Positions 1-8,279 of a DNA stretch of 64,000 nucleotides are shown here, piece after piece. The stretch is from Nocardia africana NBRC 100379. GTDB taxonomy: Bacteria > Actinomycetota > Actinomycetes > Mycobacteriales > Mycobacteriaceae. The position numbers and the translations under genes are program-made. Location: positions 267,865 to 331,864 of the forward strand of contig NZ_BDAV01000015.1 in the NCBI RefSeq assembly GCF_001612635.1, read 5' to 3'. Below the pieces are notes generated by a model, which did no database searches, was not told the origin of the DNA, and worked only from the letters and a program-made list of their open reading frames with translations. Every line of letters begins with the position of its first letter. Position 1 is the first letter of the stretch.

Positions 1-1
1 C

Positions 2-1075
2 GACCTGCAACGCCCGCGCGGGGTGCTGCACTCGTGGGCGACCGACGAGGACGACCCCACCGAGGACCCGCGCTTCGGGCGCGTCGGCAGACAACGCATC
101 GAGGACACCGGCCCGCTGACCAAGAAGCGGATGGAGACGATCGACGAGGACGTGGCCGAGGCCTGCGTCGATTTCATCACCCGCCAGCAGCGCGCGGGCA
201 CGCCGTTCTTCGTCTGGCTGAACTTCACCCACATGCATCTGCGCACGCATACCAAGCCGGAAAGTGTCGGGCAGGCGGGAGTCTGGCAGTCGCCGTACCA
301 CGACACGATGATCGACCACGACCGCAATGTGGGCCGCGTGCTCGACGCCCTCGACGAGCTCGGGCTGGCCGACAACACGATCGTCATCTACAGCACCGAC
401 AACGGCCCGCACGCCAACACCTGGCCCGACGGCGCGACCACCCCGTTCCGCAGTGAGAAGGACACCAACTGGGAGGGTGCGTTCCGGGTGCCGCAGGTGA
501 TCCGCTGGCCGGGCCACATCGCCGCCCGTTCCGTATCCAACGACATTGTGCAGCACCACGATTGGCTCCCCACCCTGCTCGCCGCGGCCGGCGAACCCGA
601 TATCGTCGACAAGCTGAAACAGGGACATCCGGTGGGGGACAAGACGTTCAAGGTCCACATCGACGGCTACAACCTGTTGCCCTACCTCACCGGGGCGGCC
701 GAACACAGCCCGCGGCGCGGCATGGTCTATTTCTCCGACGACTGCGATGTGCTCGGAATACGGTTCGAGAACTGGAAGATCGTGTTCATGGAGCAGCGCA
801 AGCAGGGCACGCTGGGAATCTGGGCAGAACCCTTCACCCCGCTGCGGGTACCGAAACTGTTCAATCTGCGCACCGACCCTTTCGAACGGGCCGACGTCAC
901 CTCCAACACCTATTGGGACTGGTTCCTCGACCACGACTACATCGCCTTCTACGGGACGGCCATCGCGACGGCATTCCTGGAGACGTTCAAGGAATTTCCG
1001 CCGCGTCAGGAACCGGCGTCGTTCACCATCGATCACGCCGTCGCCAAACTGCACGACTTCCTAGCCCGGGACTGA
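2..1075 (+). CDS. Sulfatase (arylsulfatase family), 5' end outside window
   Basis: C-terminal 357 residues of a type I sulfatase (alkaline-phosphatase superfamily), which hydrolyses sulfate esters. The reading frame is open to the left edge, so the N-terminus with the C/S-x-P-x-R formylglycine motif is not visible. Seen here: the FVWLNFTHMH stretch, the YSTDNGPH metal-site motif (D-N-G-x-H) near base 400, the FRVPQVIRWPGHI motif after base 480, and a typical C-terminal region with NLRTDPFERADV. It ends two bases before the HAD phosphatase start and is followed by the formylglycine-generating enzyme that would activate it, which supports the sulfatase call. The natural substrate cannot be inferred. 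Confidence 0.9.
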   Translation, partial: DLQRPRGVLHSWATDEDDPTEDPRFGRVGRQRIEDTGPLTKKRMETIDEDVAEACVDFITRQQRAGTPFFVWLNFTHMHLRTHTKPESVGQAGVWQSPYHDTMIDHDRNVGRVLDALDELGLADNTIVIYSTDNGPHANTWPDGATTPFRSEKDTNWEGAFRVPQVIRWPGHIAARSVSNDIVQHHDWLPTLLAAAGEPDIVDKLKQGHPVGDKTFKVHIDGYNLLPYLTGAAEHSPRRGMVYFSDDCDVLGIRFENWKIVFMEQRKQGTLGIWAEPFTPLRVPKLFNLRTDPFERADVTSNTYWDWFLDHDYIAFYGTAIATAFLETFKEFPPRQEPASFTIDHAVAKLHDFLARD

Positions 1076-1077
1076 CG

Positions 1078-2016
1078 ATGGCGGTGTCGCTGGAATCGTG
1101 GAACGACGGTGAAACCACCTCGGCCATCGTCGATTTCGTCGCTCGCGTCACCGATCGTGACGGGCCCGGATATGTCGAACCGTCCGCGCGGATCGCGGTA
1201 TTCGACAACGACGGCACCCTGTGGTGTGAGAAGCCGATGCCGATCCAGCTCGATTTCACCATCCGGCGATTGGCCGAAATGGCCGAGCAGGAGCCGGAAT
1301 TGCGCACGCAACAGCCCTGGCGCGCGGCGTACGAGCAGGATCTGCAGTGGCTCGGCGCGGCGATGGTCAAGCACTACCACGGTGACGACGACGATCTGAA
1401 GTTGTTGATGGGCGCGGTAACTCGTGCGTTCGGTGAGATCACCGTCGAGGACTACGACGCTCGAGTGTCGGCATTCTTCTCCCGGGCCGCCCACCCGACC
1501 CTCGGGCGCCCGTATCACGGCTGTGGTTTCGTGCCGATGGTCGAATTGCTGTGGTATCTGCGCGACAACGAATTCACCACCTACATCGCCTCCGGTGGCG
1601 ATCGGGATTTCATGCGCCCGGTCGCCGGTGATCTCTACGGGGTGCCGCCGGAACGGGTGATCGGTAGTGCGCTCGGGCTGACCTACCGGGAACGAGAGGG
1701 CCGCAGCGACCTGCTCTACAAATCCGCGATGGATTTCTTCGACGACGGGCCGGAGAAACCGATCCGGATCTGGAGCCGGATCGGCCGCCGTCCCATCCTG
1801 TCGGTCGGCAATTCCAACGGTGATCTGCCCATGCTGTCGTTCTCCGAACTCGCGGGCGCGCCGTCGCTGCGCATGCTCATCCTGCACGACGACGCGGAGC
1901 GGGAATTCGACTACGTCGCCGGTGCCGAGAATGCGCTCGAGCACGCGCGTCGCAACGACTGGACGGTGGTCAGCATGAAAAATGACTGGGCGCAGATCTT
2001 CACACCCGATTCGTAG
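1078..2016 (+). CDS. HAD-family phosphatase
   Basis: 312-residue haloacid-dehalogenase-type hydrolase. Motif I is FDNDGTLW at about residues 42-49 (nucleophile D43, acid/base D45). Motif IV is GNSNGDLPM at about 244-252. A serine/threonine-type motif II is suggested by YIASGGD near residue 180. Such enzymes usually remove phosphate from small molecules with an aspartyl-phosphate intermediate. ATG follows the sulfatase stop by two bases, and the next gene starts nine bases after this stop, so the three are almost certainly one operon. A link to sulfated or phosphorylated metabolites is inference; the substrate is unknown. Confidence 0.85.
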   Translation: MAVSLESWNDGETTSAIVDFVARVTDRDGPGYVEPSARIAVFDNDGTLWCEKPMPIQLDFTIRRLAEMAEQEPELRTQQPWRAAYEQDLQWLGAAMVKHYHGDDDDLKLLMGAVTRAFGEITVEDYDARVSAFFSRAAHPTLGRPYHGCGFVPMVELLWYLRDNEFTTYIASGGDRDFMRPVAGDLYGVPPERVIGSALGLTYREREGRSDLLYKSAMDFFDDGPEKPIRIWSRIGRRPILSVGNSNGDLPMLSFSELAGAPSLRMLILHDDAEREFDYVAGAENALEHARRNDWTVVSMKNDWAQIFTPDS

Positions 2017-2025
2017 GAACGGCCC

Positions 2026-2952
2026 GTGAATACATCGATCGCCACCGACGTGCGGCAGATACCCGCGCAGACCTTCACGATGGGTTCGGACCGCCACTAT
2101 CCGGAGGAGCGTCCCGCCCACCGGGTCGCCGTCGACGCCTTCGCCATCGAAACCCGGCAGGTCACCAACGCCCAATACGAGCACTTCGTCGCGGAAACCG
2201 GATACCGCACCGTCGCCGAACGCCCACTCGATCCCGCCGACTTCCCGGGAGCGCCGGTCGAGAACCTGCAACCCGGCTCGATGGTGTTCCGCCGGACCGC
2301 CGGCCCGGTGGACCTGCGGCATCTGAACCTGTGGTGGCGCTGGACGCCCGGCGCCTCGTGGCGGCATCCGGAGGGGCCGGGGTCGTCGATCACCGACCGG
2401 GCCGACCATCCGGTGGTGCATATCGCGCACGAGGACGCCGCCGCCTACGCGGCATGGCAGGGCCGGGCGCTGCCGACCGAGGCGCAGTGGGAAGCCGCGG
2501 CCCGCGGCGGCGTGGAGGGAGCCGAATACACCTGGGGCGAGGAGGGCGAAACGGGCGAGGAGCGCCTGGCCAACTACTGGCACGGCCGATTCCCGTGGCG
2601 CCCCGATCCCGGTTACGGTCACACCGCTGCCGTCGGTTCCTATCCGCCCAACGACTACGGCCTGTTCGACATGGCCGGCAACGTGTGGGAATGGACCGAC
2701 GACTGGTATGCCGAACGTCATCCGGGCGGCGGCGGATGCTGCGTCCCGCGCAACCCGCGCGGTGGGGATCGGCAGCGGAGTTTCGATCCACGCCAGCCGC
2801 AGTTCCGAGTGCCGCGCAAGGTGATCAAGGGCGGTTCGTTCCTCTGCGCCGACAGCTACTGCCGCCGGTACCGGCCCGCGGCACGACGCCCGCAGATGAT
2901 CGACACCGGAATGAGCCATATCGGCTTCCGGTGCGTGGCCGCGGTGAGTTGA
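2026..2952 (+). CDS. Formylglycine-generating enzyme (sulfatase activator)
   Basis: 308-residue FGE/SUMF1-type protein that oxidises the active-site Cys of type I sulfatases to C-alpha-formylglycine using copper and oxygen. Family signatures are visible: FTMGSD near residue 17, EARGG-like ALPTEAQWEAAARGG around 150-165, GNVWEWTDDWY around 222-232, KGGSF, and the terminal IGFRCV. The catalytic Cys pair is present as C-A-D-S-Y-C at about residues 274 and 279, matching the active-site pair of the Streptomyces enzyme. GTG start at 2026. It is encoded directly with a sulfatase, its expected client. Confidence 0.93.
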   Translation: MNTSIATDVRQIPAQTFTMGSDRHYPEERPAHRVAVDAFAIETRQVTNAQYEHFVAETGYRTVAERPLDPADFPGAPVENLQPGSMVFRRTAGPVDLRHLNLWWRWTPGASWRHPEGPGSSITDRADHPVVHIAHEDAAAYAAWQGRALPTEAQWEAAARGGVEGAEYTWGEEGETGEERLANYWHGRFPWRPDPGYGHTAAVGSYPPNDYGLFDMAGNVWEWTDDWYAERHPGGGGCCVPRNPRGGDRQRSFDPRQPQFRVPRKVIKGGSFLCADSYCRRYRPAARRPQMIDTGMSHIGFRCVAAVS

Positions 2953-2964
2953 ACGGCGATTACC

Positions 2965-3579
2965 GTGGACCGCGTGCGCATCGAGACGACTGCGGGGGAT
3001 GCCGAGGTGGAGATCGAGCGGGGTACCGGCGATCGTTTTCTGCTCTTGCTCACCCACGGCTCCGGCGGCGGGGTGGAGGCCGGGGATCTGCTGGCGGTGC
3101 GCGATCGCGCGGTAGCGCTGGGCGGGGTCGTCGCGCGGGTGATCCAGCCGTATCGCGTGGCCGGTCGGCGCGCGCCGGGATCGGCGGCGGTGCAGGATGC
3201 GGCCTGGCTCGAGATCGTCGCCGCCCTGCGGGCGCGGGTACCCGGCGTACCGCTGATTCAGGGCGGTCGCAGCAACGGCGCCCGGGTCGCCTGCCGGACG
3301 GCCGTGGAAGCGGACGCGAAAGGTGTGCTGGCACTGTCCTTCCCCCTGCATCCGCCCGGCAAGCCGGAGAAGACGCGGCGTGACGAACTGGTGGCAGCGT
3401 CCGCGCACGTCGACGTGGTGGTGATCAACGGTGAGCGCGACCCGTTCGGCATTCCGGATGCCTCCGACGCCGCTGAGGTGAAAGTCGTTCCCCGCCAGCC
3501 GCATTCCTTCCGCGCCGGTTTCGATCTGATCGCGCAGACGGTGGAGCCGTGGCTGCGCCGATGGGCGGACGACGAGTGA
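2965..3579 (+). CDS. Alpha/beta-hydrolase, KANL3/Tex30-like
   Basis: 204-residue small alpha/beta hydrolase. Oxyanion segment LLLLTHGSGGG near residue 30, nucleophile elbow GGRSNGAR with S103, then an acidic turn NGERDPFGIP near 155 and a final His in RQPHSFR near 175, giving a complete Ser-Asp-His triad. The overall pattern (HGxGGG, RSNGAR, FPLHPPGKPEK) is that of the KANL3/Tex30-like hydrolases of unknown substrate. GTG start, 12 bases after the FGE stop, so probably the last gene of the sulfatase operon. It could be a dienelactone-hydrolase relative. Confidence 0.8.
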   Translation: MDRVRIETTAGDAEVEIERGTGDRFLLLLTHGSGGGVEAGDLLAVRDRAVALGGVVARVIQPYRVAGRRAPGSAAVQDAAWLEIVAALRARVPGVPLIQGGRSNGARVACRTAVEADAKGVLALSFPLHPPGKPEKTRRDELVAASAHVDVVVINGERDPFGIPDASDAAEVKVVPRQPHSFRAGFDLIAQTVEPWLRRWADDE

Positions 3580-3677
3580 TCGGCGAGTAGTCCCGCGCCG
3601 GATTGCTACCGAGCTGCCGGCCGGGCGAACGCGGTGGTGCGAAAACACCTGCGAACCATCGAATCTCAGCATCCATC

Positions 3678-3750
3678 TCCGGGAATACCCCGATGTCGTC
3701 GCGCCGCCGCGGGGGGTAATTTCGACCGCGGTCGGGATTTCGAGAGGAGA
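3678..3750 (+). promoter_or_regulatory. Conserved leader shared with the paralog at 5034
   Basis: This 73-base block upstream of the repeat protein gene matches the 72-base block before the paralogous gene at 5034. Both start with TCCGGGA, have a GATGTCG/GATGTGCG segment at the same place, and end with CGGTCGGG-x-TTTCGAGAGGAGA, which includes the ribosome binding site. Spacing is the same to within one base. Whether the 5' part is promoter or untranslated leader is not decided. Confidence 0.5.
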
Positions 3751-3757
3751 GTGATCC

Positions 3758-4129
3758 ATGATCGCAGGTCCGATTCGCACCGCTCGCCGTCCCGTGGCCG
3801 GTGTCGCCTTGGCTGTCCTCGCCGCGACCGGTATCGCGGTCGCCGGTGCGGGGGCGGCCGAGGCGAGCGTTCCGTGTGGCGCGGCCCCGCCGTGCAGCGC
3901 CGACGGCTTCGGCTCCGACGGGTTCAACGCCCAGGGTGTCGACCGGTTCGGCCGCGACCGCTCGGGCTTCGATCGGTCGGGATACGACTCGCTCGGTTAC
4001 GACCGGTTCGGATACGACCGATTCGGCCGTGACCGATTCGGCCATGACCGATTCGATCACCCCCGGGCGGATCCGCCCGCACAGTCCCACGGACCGGCGC
4101 CGCTACCCACCGGCAGCGCCGGACTGTGA
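3758..4129 (+). CDS. Secreted protein with Asp-rich five-residue repeats (copy 1)
   Basis: 123 residues. A Sec signal peptide spans about residues 1-36 (Arg-rich start, VAGVALAVLAATGIAVAGAG, cleavage near AEASV). A short Cys-containing linker (two Cys) follows, then about ten tandem five-residue units of the type G-Y-D-R-F / G-R-D-R-F from about residue 50 to 100, then a Pro-rich tail ending LPTGSAGL. ATG has an excellent GAGAGGAGA ribosome site. A paralog lies at 5034. No characterised family is recognised. The regular Asp spacing suggests an extracellular fibre or cation-binding strand, which is inference. Confidence 0.8.
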   Translation: MIAGPIRTARRPVAGVALAVLAATGIAVAGAGAAEASVPCGAAPPCSADGFGSDGFNAQGVDRFGRDRSGFDRSGYDSLGYDRFGYDRFGRDRFGHDRFDHPRADPPAQSHGPAPLPTGSAGL

Positions 4130-4135
4130 GGCGTC

Positions 4136-4164
4136 GCCACCCCGGATCACGCGTCCGGGGTGGC
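4136..4164. terminator. Bidirectional terminator hairpin
   Basis: Perfect 11-bp stem (GCCACCCCGGA / TCCGGGGTGGC) with a 7-base loop between two convergent genes. It overlaps the last codons of the methyltransferase gene, so it probably serves both strands. There is no T-tract, as is common for actinobacterial terminators. Confidence 0.65.
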
Positions 4165-4848
4165 CGTCGCTTGTTCCTCCAGATCGGGCACGGTCGCGGT
4201 GGCGACCACGAGGGCGTCGATGGCGTCGCATCCCTCGGTCTCGCGCAGTACCCGCTGCGCGGTGTCGATCCGGATATGTTCTGCCGCAGTCAGATCCGCC
4301 ACCACGTCGTCTGGAGTGAACAGGATCGCCGGATCCTGCGGTCCACCGTAACCGTCGGCGATGTTGGTGGTGTCGTGGCCGAGGACGAGGAGGGTGCCAC
4401 CCGGGCTCAGCCGCTCGGCCGCCGCGAGCAGCATGCTGCGCCGCTGTCCGGCCGGCAGATGAATGTAGACGGCGAGAATCAATTCGAACGGGCCGTCGAT
4501 TCCCGCACCGGCCAGATCGGTGACGTCCGCGCATTCCCAGTCGATCCTGCTGCGCACCGAACGCGACAGTCGCGAGGCGACCGTGCGTCCCTTGTCGATG
4601 CCGACCTGGGAGAAGTCGACCGCTCGCACCTGCCAGCCGTGCGTGGCCAGCCACAGCGCGTGCCGCCCCTCGCCACACGCCAGATCCAGGGCACGCGGCA
4701 ATTCGGGGGGAGCTTCACCGGGCGCATCGGGCGCCAGCCGGACGCGGCGCTCCAATCCGAAGATGTGTTCCACCACCGTCGCATTCGGCGGCGCGCCCCA
4801 GACCAGTTCGCTCTGCGCATAGCGCTCGTCCCACTCGGCGGCGTCCAT
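4147..4848 (-). CDS. Class I SAM-dependent methyltransferase, TehB-like
   Basis: 233 residues. The N-terminal WDERYAQSELVWGAPPN start and motif I ALDLACGEGRHALWLA (about residues 53-68), then VRAVDFSQVGI (post-I), ILAVYIHLP, and LSPGGTLLVLGHD are standard for class I methyltransferases of the TehB/thiopurine type. Substrate unknown. Transcribed convergently with the first repeat protein gene. ATG start. Confidence 0.85.
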   Translation of the reverse strand: MDAAEWDERYAQSELVWGAPPNATVVEHIFGLERRVRLAPDAPGEAPPELPRALDLACGEGRHALWLATHGWQVRAVDFSQVGIDKGRTVASRLSRSVRSRIDWECADVTDLAGAGIDGPFELILAVYIHLPAGQRRSMLLAAAERLSPGGTLLVLGHDTTNIADGYGGPQDPAILFTPDDVVADLTAAEHIRIDTAQRVLRETEGCDAIDALVVATATVPDLEEQATATPDA

Positions 4849-4953
4849 GGGGCGAGTTTATCGGGTAGCGGGTCGCCGCCCGCGGCACCGCCGCACCGGT
4901 GCTGCGCTCAGGTGTCCAAAAGGCCACGGCACCAACAATTTTCGGGGTGTCTT

Positions 4954-5025
4954 TCCGGGAGGACCCTGATGTGCGACGCCGGGCACGTACCTACCGTGTG
5001 GACCGGTCGGGCTTTCGAGAGGAGA
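4954..5025 (+). promoter_or_regulatory. Conserved leader, second copy
   Basis: 72-base block aligned with 3678-3750: TCCGGGA at its 5' end, a GATGTGCG segment, and the near-identical CGGTCGGGCTTTCGAGAGGAGA end with the ribosome site. The similarity continues beyond what translation initiation needs, so a shared promoter or regulatory leader is likely. Confidence 0.5.
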
Positions 5026-5033
5026 ACATTTCC

Positions 5034-5384
5034 GTGGTTACAGTGTTTCGCCCACGGCTCGTCGAGCGCAGGCGTGCAGTGGTCGTCGTCGCCGCGCTGG
5101 CCGCGACGGCCGGGATCGGCCTCGCGGCCGCGGGCACGGCAGGTGCGGCCGGGCCGAATGTCGCCCTGACGCCCTGTAGCGTCGGCGATTTCGGTTCCGA
5201 CGGATACGACAGTGACGGTTTCAATCGTTTCGGAGAGGACCGTTTCGGATACGATCGCGACGGCTACGATCTGTTCGGTTACGACCGTTTCGGAAAGGAT
5301 CGATTCGGGCACGACCGTTTCGACGACGACCAGGCCGGAACGGGAAACGCGCCGGCGCCGTCCACCGGCAGCGCGGGACTGTAG
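5034..5384 (+). CDS. Secreted protein with Asp-rich five-residue repeats (copy 2)
   Basis: 116 residues, starting at GTG 5034 chosen for the GAGAGGAG ribosome site nine bases upstream. Signal peptide at about residues 1-37 (ERRRAVVVVAALAATAG, ending GAAG), one Cys in the mature N-terminus, then about ten five-residue units (GYDSD, GFNRF, GYDRD, GYDLF, GKDRF, GHDRF) and the tail PSTGSAGL. Same architecture, same last six residues and same leader as the gene at 3758, so the two are recent paralogs. Function unknown. Confidence 0.8.
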   Translation: MVTVFRPRLVERRRAVVVVAALAATAGIGLAAAGTAGAAGPNVALTPCSVGDFGSDGYDSDGFNRFGEDRFGYDRDGYDLFGYDRFGKDRFGHDRFDDDQAGTGNAPAPSTGSAGL

Positions 5385-5391
5385 CGTAAGG

Positions 5392-5433
5392 GCCGGAGTG
5401 CCCCGCTGACAGGCGGGGCGCTGCCGCTCCGGC
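5392..5433. terminator. Bidirectional nested hairpin terminator
   Basis: Inner stem GCCCCGC / GCGGGGC (loop TGACAG) nested in an outer stem GCCGGAG / CTCCGGC. It lies between the convergent repeat protein gene and the DUF4185 gene. Confidence 0.65.
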
Positions 5434-5458
5434 TCCCGGTGCCGTCGTCGACTACGAA

Positions 5459-6565
5459 TTACAGCGTCGTTCGCATGAGAATGACGTTGTACTGGCTGTG
5501 CACCGTGGTGAGGAAATACAACTCGCGGCCGGTCTGGTACGGGAAGATCGACGGGGCGTACGCGGTGGGCAACTCACGCGTATCGATCAGCACCTCCGGC
5601 TCACTCCACGGCCCCTCCGGGGAGGACGCCCGGCGCATCACAACCGAATTCCACGGATCGGTGGTCAGCATGACGAACTGCCCGAGGTAGTCGTTCCACA
5701 TCACCGACATCTCGCCGACGCCGCCGGTGATCGGGCGTGCGGCGTTCACATCGTTCTTGCGCCAGGCCCCGCCGTCCCAGTACTCGTATTCACCGAGATT
5801 CTGGATGTCGTTCTCCCGCACGCGCGCGACGTAGGCGAAGTGATTGCGGCCCGACGGCGTGCCGTATTCGTATACCCAGCCGCCGCTCTTCACGAAGGCG
5901 TTCATCTGGAAGTTGGCATTGCCGCCCTCGTTGGGCCGGCGGGTGAAATCGAGGTCGGCCCAGGTTTCCCCGTTGTCGGCCGAGGCGGCCAGACCGGAGT
6001 AGTTGGTGGTCCACTGGCCGACGTCGTCCCAGCTCTTCACCGACATCAGGCTCATGTACTGCACGCCGTTCACCGAGATTCCCGCGGTCGGGATGCGGCT
6101 GATCTCGATGAACGGAATCTTGGGGCTCGGAATCAGGTCCCGCGCCTGGCCGAACACGTCGCGCACGGCGCTGTCGAAATAGATGCCGCCCGAGGGATCC
6201 TGGGTGTGACTGCGCACCAGGATATTGCTGCGCCACGCCCAGAAGCTGCCGGCCAGCAGATTCGGCAGCCCCAGCCCGGCGGTATCGCCGAAGGCGGTGA
6301 GCATCTCGCCGCGGCCGTTGTCCCACATGATTCCCAGGTCGGTGCCGAGGACGTTGTAGTTCTCGGTGGCGTTCGGGCTGGCCATTCCGGTGACCTGGAA
6401 TATCGCTCGGGAACGCCCGGCCAGATTCGGTAATCCGGTGGTGCCGTTGAGAACCGGAATCGGATTGATGGCATTCGGGTTGGCGGCCGCCGGCGCGGTC
6501 ATGGCCAGAAGCACGGCCGAGGCGCCCGCTATCGCGGACAGCAGGACGGATACGGTCTTGGACAA
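5459..6565 (-). CDS. Secreted DUF4185-domain protein, possible endo-D-arabinanase (GH183-like)
   Basis: 368 residues when started at TTG 6565, which has a GGGAAGGG ribosome site; an ATG at 6601 gives 12 more residues but has no clear site. A Sec signal peptide (TVSVLLSAIAGASAVLLAM, cleavage after PAAA) precedes a single domain with features of DUF4185: GTDLGIMWDNG, LTAFGDTAG, RSNILVRS, FIEISRIPTAG, NAFVKSGGWVYEYGTP, GEMSVMWNDYLGQFVMLT and YFLTTVHSQYNVILMRT. DUF4185 includes GH183 enzymes that cut D-arabinan of mycobacterial arabinogalactan and lipoarabinomannan, so a cell-wall remodelling role is plausible. Activity here is inferred from family only. Confidence 0.7.
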   Translation of the reverse strand: MSKTVSVLLSAIAGASAVLLAMTAPAAANPNAINPIPVLNGTTGLPNLAGRSRAIFQVTGMASPNATENYNVLGTDLGIMWDNGRGEMLTAFGDTAGLGLPNLLAGSFWAWRSNILVRSHTQDPSGGIYFDSAVRDVFGQARDLIPSPKIPFIEISRIPTAGISVNGVQYMSLMSVKSWDDVGQWTTNYSGLAASADNGETWADLDFTRRPNEGGNANFQMNAFVKSGGWVYEYGTPSGRNHFAYVARVRENDIQNLGEYEYWDGGAWRKNDVNAARPITGGVGEMSVMWNDYLGQFVMLTTDPWNSVVMRRASSPEGPWSEPEVLIDTRELPTAYAPSIFPYQTGRELYFLTTVHSQYNVILMRTTL

Positions 6566-6714
6566 ATGCAGCCCTTCCCGTTCTCGCCGATGCGCCCCCA
6601 TTCACCGGCTTCGCTGGCAAAGTGTGAAAATGCTAACAGCGAATCACCGGTGAATGGGTTTCCCGCTCGCGCTTTCGGGTAAGTCCCGGGTCGGCCGTGT
6701 CTGCTTTGTCGAAT

Positions 6715-7458
6715 CTACCGACGGCCGAGCGCTTGCCGTACCAGAAGTGGTATCTGCGTCGCCCGTTCGATTCCGAGGGTGCGGCGAGTCCCCGCGTGCC
6801 AGGTGCGCTCGAACAATTGTTTGGCGGCGGCGACGGCGGGTGCCGGGCGGGCCGCGATGCGATCGGCCAATTTCTCGGCATCGGCGCGCGGATCCTCGCT
6901 CACCTCGGTGATCAGTCCGATTCGGGCGGCATAGGCGGCGTCGACGGGATCGGCGGTCAGGGTCAGCAGGAGGGCCTTGTCCGCGCCGATCAGGCGCGAC
7001 AGCGTGACCGCGCCCGACATATCCGGAACGAGGCCGTGCGCGACTTCCATCACGGCGAAATCGGAATCCGGTGTGGCGAAACGGAAATCGGCGGCCAGAG
7101 CCAATTGCAATCCGCCGCCGAAACAATGGCCGTGCACCGCCGCGATCACCGGTTGCGGCAGCCGCCGCCACGCCCAGCAGGCTTCCTGAAAAGCGTTGGT
7201 GCCCAGCCACGGTAAGGGCAGGAAATTGCGCACGATACTCAGCGGGTCGCCGGTTGCCTTCGCGATATCGAGACCGCTGGAGAAACTGGGCCCGTTGCCG
7301 GCGAGGATCACGGCGCGAATCTCGTCGCGCTTTCCGATCACCCGCGCCACACGGACGAGATCGTTCAACATCTCGATGGTGAGCCCGTTGTGTTTGTCGG
7401 GCCGGTCGAGTTCGACGTAGGCACGATCACCGTCGAAGGTCAGGGATACGTCGCTCAT
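6715..7458 (-). CDS. Enoyl-CoA hydratase/isomerase family (crotonase fold)
   Basis: 247-residue crotonase. Oxyanion-hole segments ILAGNGPSFSSGLD (about residues 51-64) and HGHCFGGGLQLALAADF (about 105-121) are visible. The first catalytic Glu of classical hydratases (GGG-C-E-L) is Gln here (GGGLQL), while the second Glu position is kept in AVMEVAHGL. This pattern fits an isomerase or other crotonase better than a canonical hydratase. Family members process acyl-CoA in fatty-acid or sterol catabolism. 35 bases separate it from the hydrolase gene upstream on the same strand, so the two are probably co-transcribed. Confidence 0.85.
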   Translation of the reverse strand: MSDVSLTFDGDRAYVELDRPDKHNGLTIEMLNDLVRVARVIGKRDEIRAVILAGNGPSFSSGLDIAKATGDPLSIVRNFLPLPWLGTNAFQEACWAWRRLPQPVIAAVHGHCFGGGLQLALAADFRFATPDSDFAVMEVAHGLVPDMSGAVTLSRLIGADKALLLTLTADPVDAAYAARIGLITEVSEDPRADAEKLADRIAARPAPAVAAAKQLFERTWHAGTRRTLGIERATQIPLLVRQALGRR

Positions 7459-7493
7459 CGCTCACTCCGTGCTGATCGGGTCGGCCCGCCCGG

Positions 7494-8279
7494 TTACCCG
7501 CCGGTAGGCACTTGCTCGAGGATTATCTTCGCGCATCCGGCCGGGTCGTCGTAGAACGGGGTGTGGCCGCTGCCCGGCAGGGTGATGTGCCGGGCCTGGG
7601 GGAGCCATTGCCGGGCCCGCCGGCTCTGGGTCCGATAGGTGAGCAGAATGTCGCGGTTGCCCCAGGCGATCGTGACCGGGATGCGGGCCAGGCGGCCACC
7701 GTCGCGCAGCCGCGCCTGATCGAAAGAGGCCAGAGCCGAACGGAATCCAGGGGCATGGAGGACGCCGTCCACGGTCTCGACCGCGGTTCGGCCGTCCAGC
7801 GCCCACGGCCGGCCGAACACGATGCTCAGGAAGGCGGTCCGCCCGGCCGGTGTGCCGAGGATGGCGGGCAGCTGCGCGCGCAGTCGCCGGCCCAGGGTGG
7901 CCGCACGGCCCAGCGCCTGCTGACACCAGATGCGCCCGGCATCGGACCAGAAGCCGATCGGTGAATACGCGGTCACCGAACTCGCCGCTCCGCGTGCGCC
8001 GAGGTTCAGCGCGATCAGACCGCCCATGGAGTTGCCGGCGAGGTGCGGTCGGTCCAGGCCCTGTTCGGTGAGGAACGCGTGCAGCGCGTCGGTGAGGGTG
8101 TCCACCGTGGTGTGCGGGAGCGGGTCCGACCCGCCGAATCCGGGAAGGTCGACCGCGATCACGTCGAAGTGGGCCGCCAGCGTGTCGATGACCGGTTCCC
8201 ACACCTGCCAGCGACTGCCGACGCCGTGGATCAGGACCAGCGGTTCACCGGTGCCGACCCGGTGATGGTTCAACATCAT
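7494..8279 (-). CDS. Alpha/beta-hydrolase
   Basis: 261 residues. Start ATG 8279 has a GGGAG ribosome site; longer in-frame extensions run into non-coding sequence. Oxyanion LVLIHGVGSRWQVW near residue 15, nucleophile elbow LAGNSMGGLIAL with Ser near residue 84, acid in IAWGNRDILL, and His in LPGSGHTPFYDDP complete the triad. It resembles the C-C bond hydrolases and haloalkane-type esterases involved in aromatic and lipid breakdown. It is followed on the same strand by a crotonase. Substrate unknown. Confidence 0.85.
   Translation of the reverse strand: MMLNHHRVGTGEPLVLIHGVGSRWQVWEPVIDTLAAHFDVIAVDLPGFGGSDPLPHTTVDTLTDALHAFLTEQGLDRPHLAGNSMGGLIALNLGARGAASSVTAYSPIGFWSDAGRIWCQQALGRAATLGRRLRAQLPAILGTPAGRTAFLSIVFGRPWALDGRTAVETVDGVLHAPGFRSALASFDQARLRDGGRLARIPVTIAWGNRDILLTYRTQSRRARQWLPQARHITLPGSGHTPFYDDPAGCAKIILEQVPTGG

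Noticed and set aside
1033..3927. 964-residue open frame on the minus strand
   Set aside because: Antisense shadow of the HAD, FGE and hydrolase genes; Arg/Pro/His-rich with no family motif, an effect of high GC third positions.
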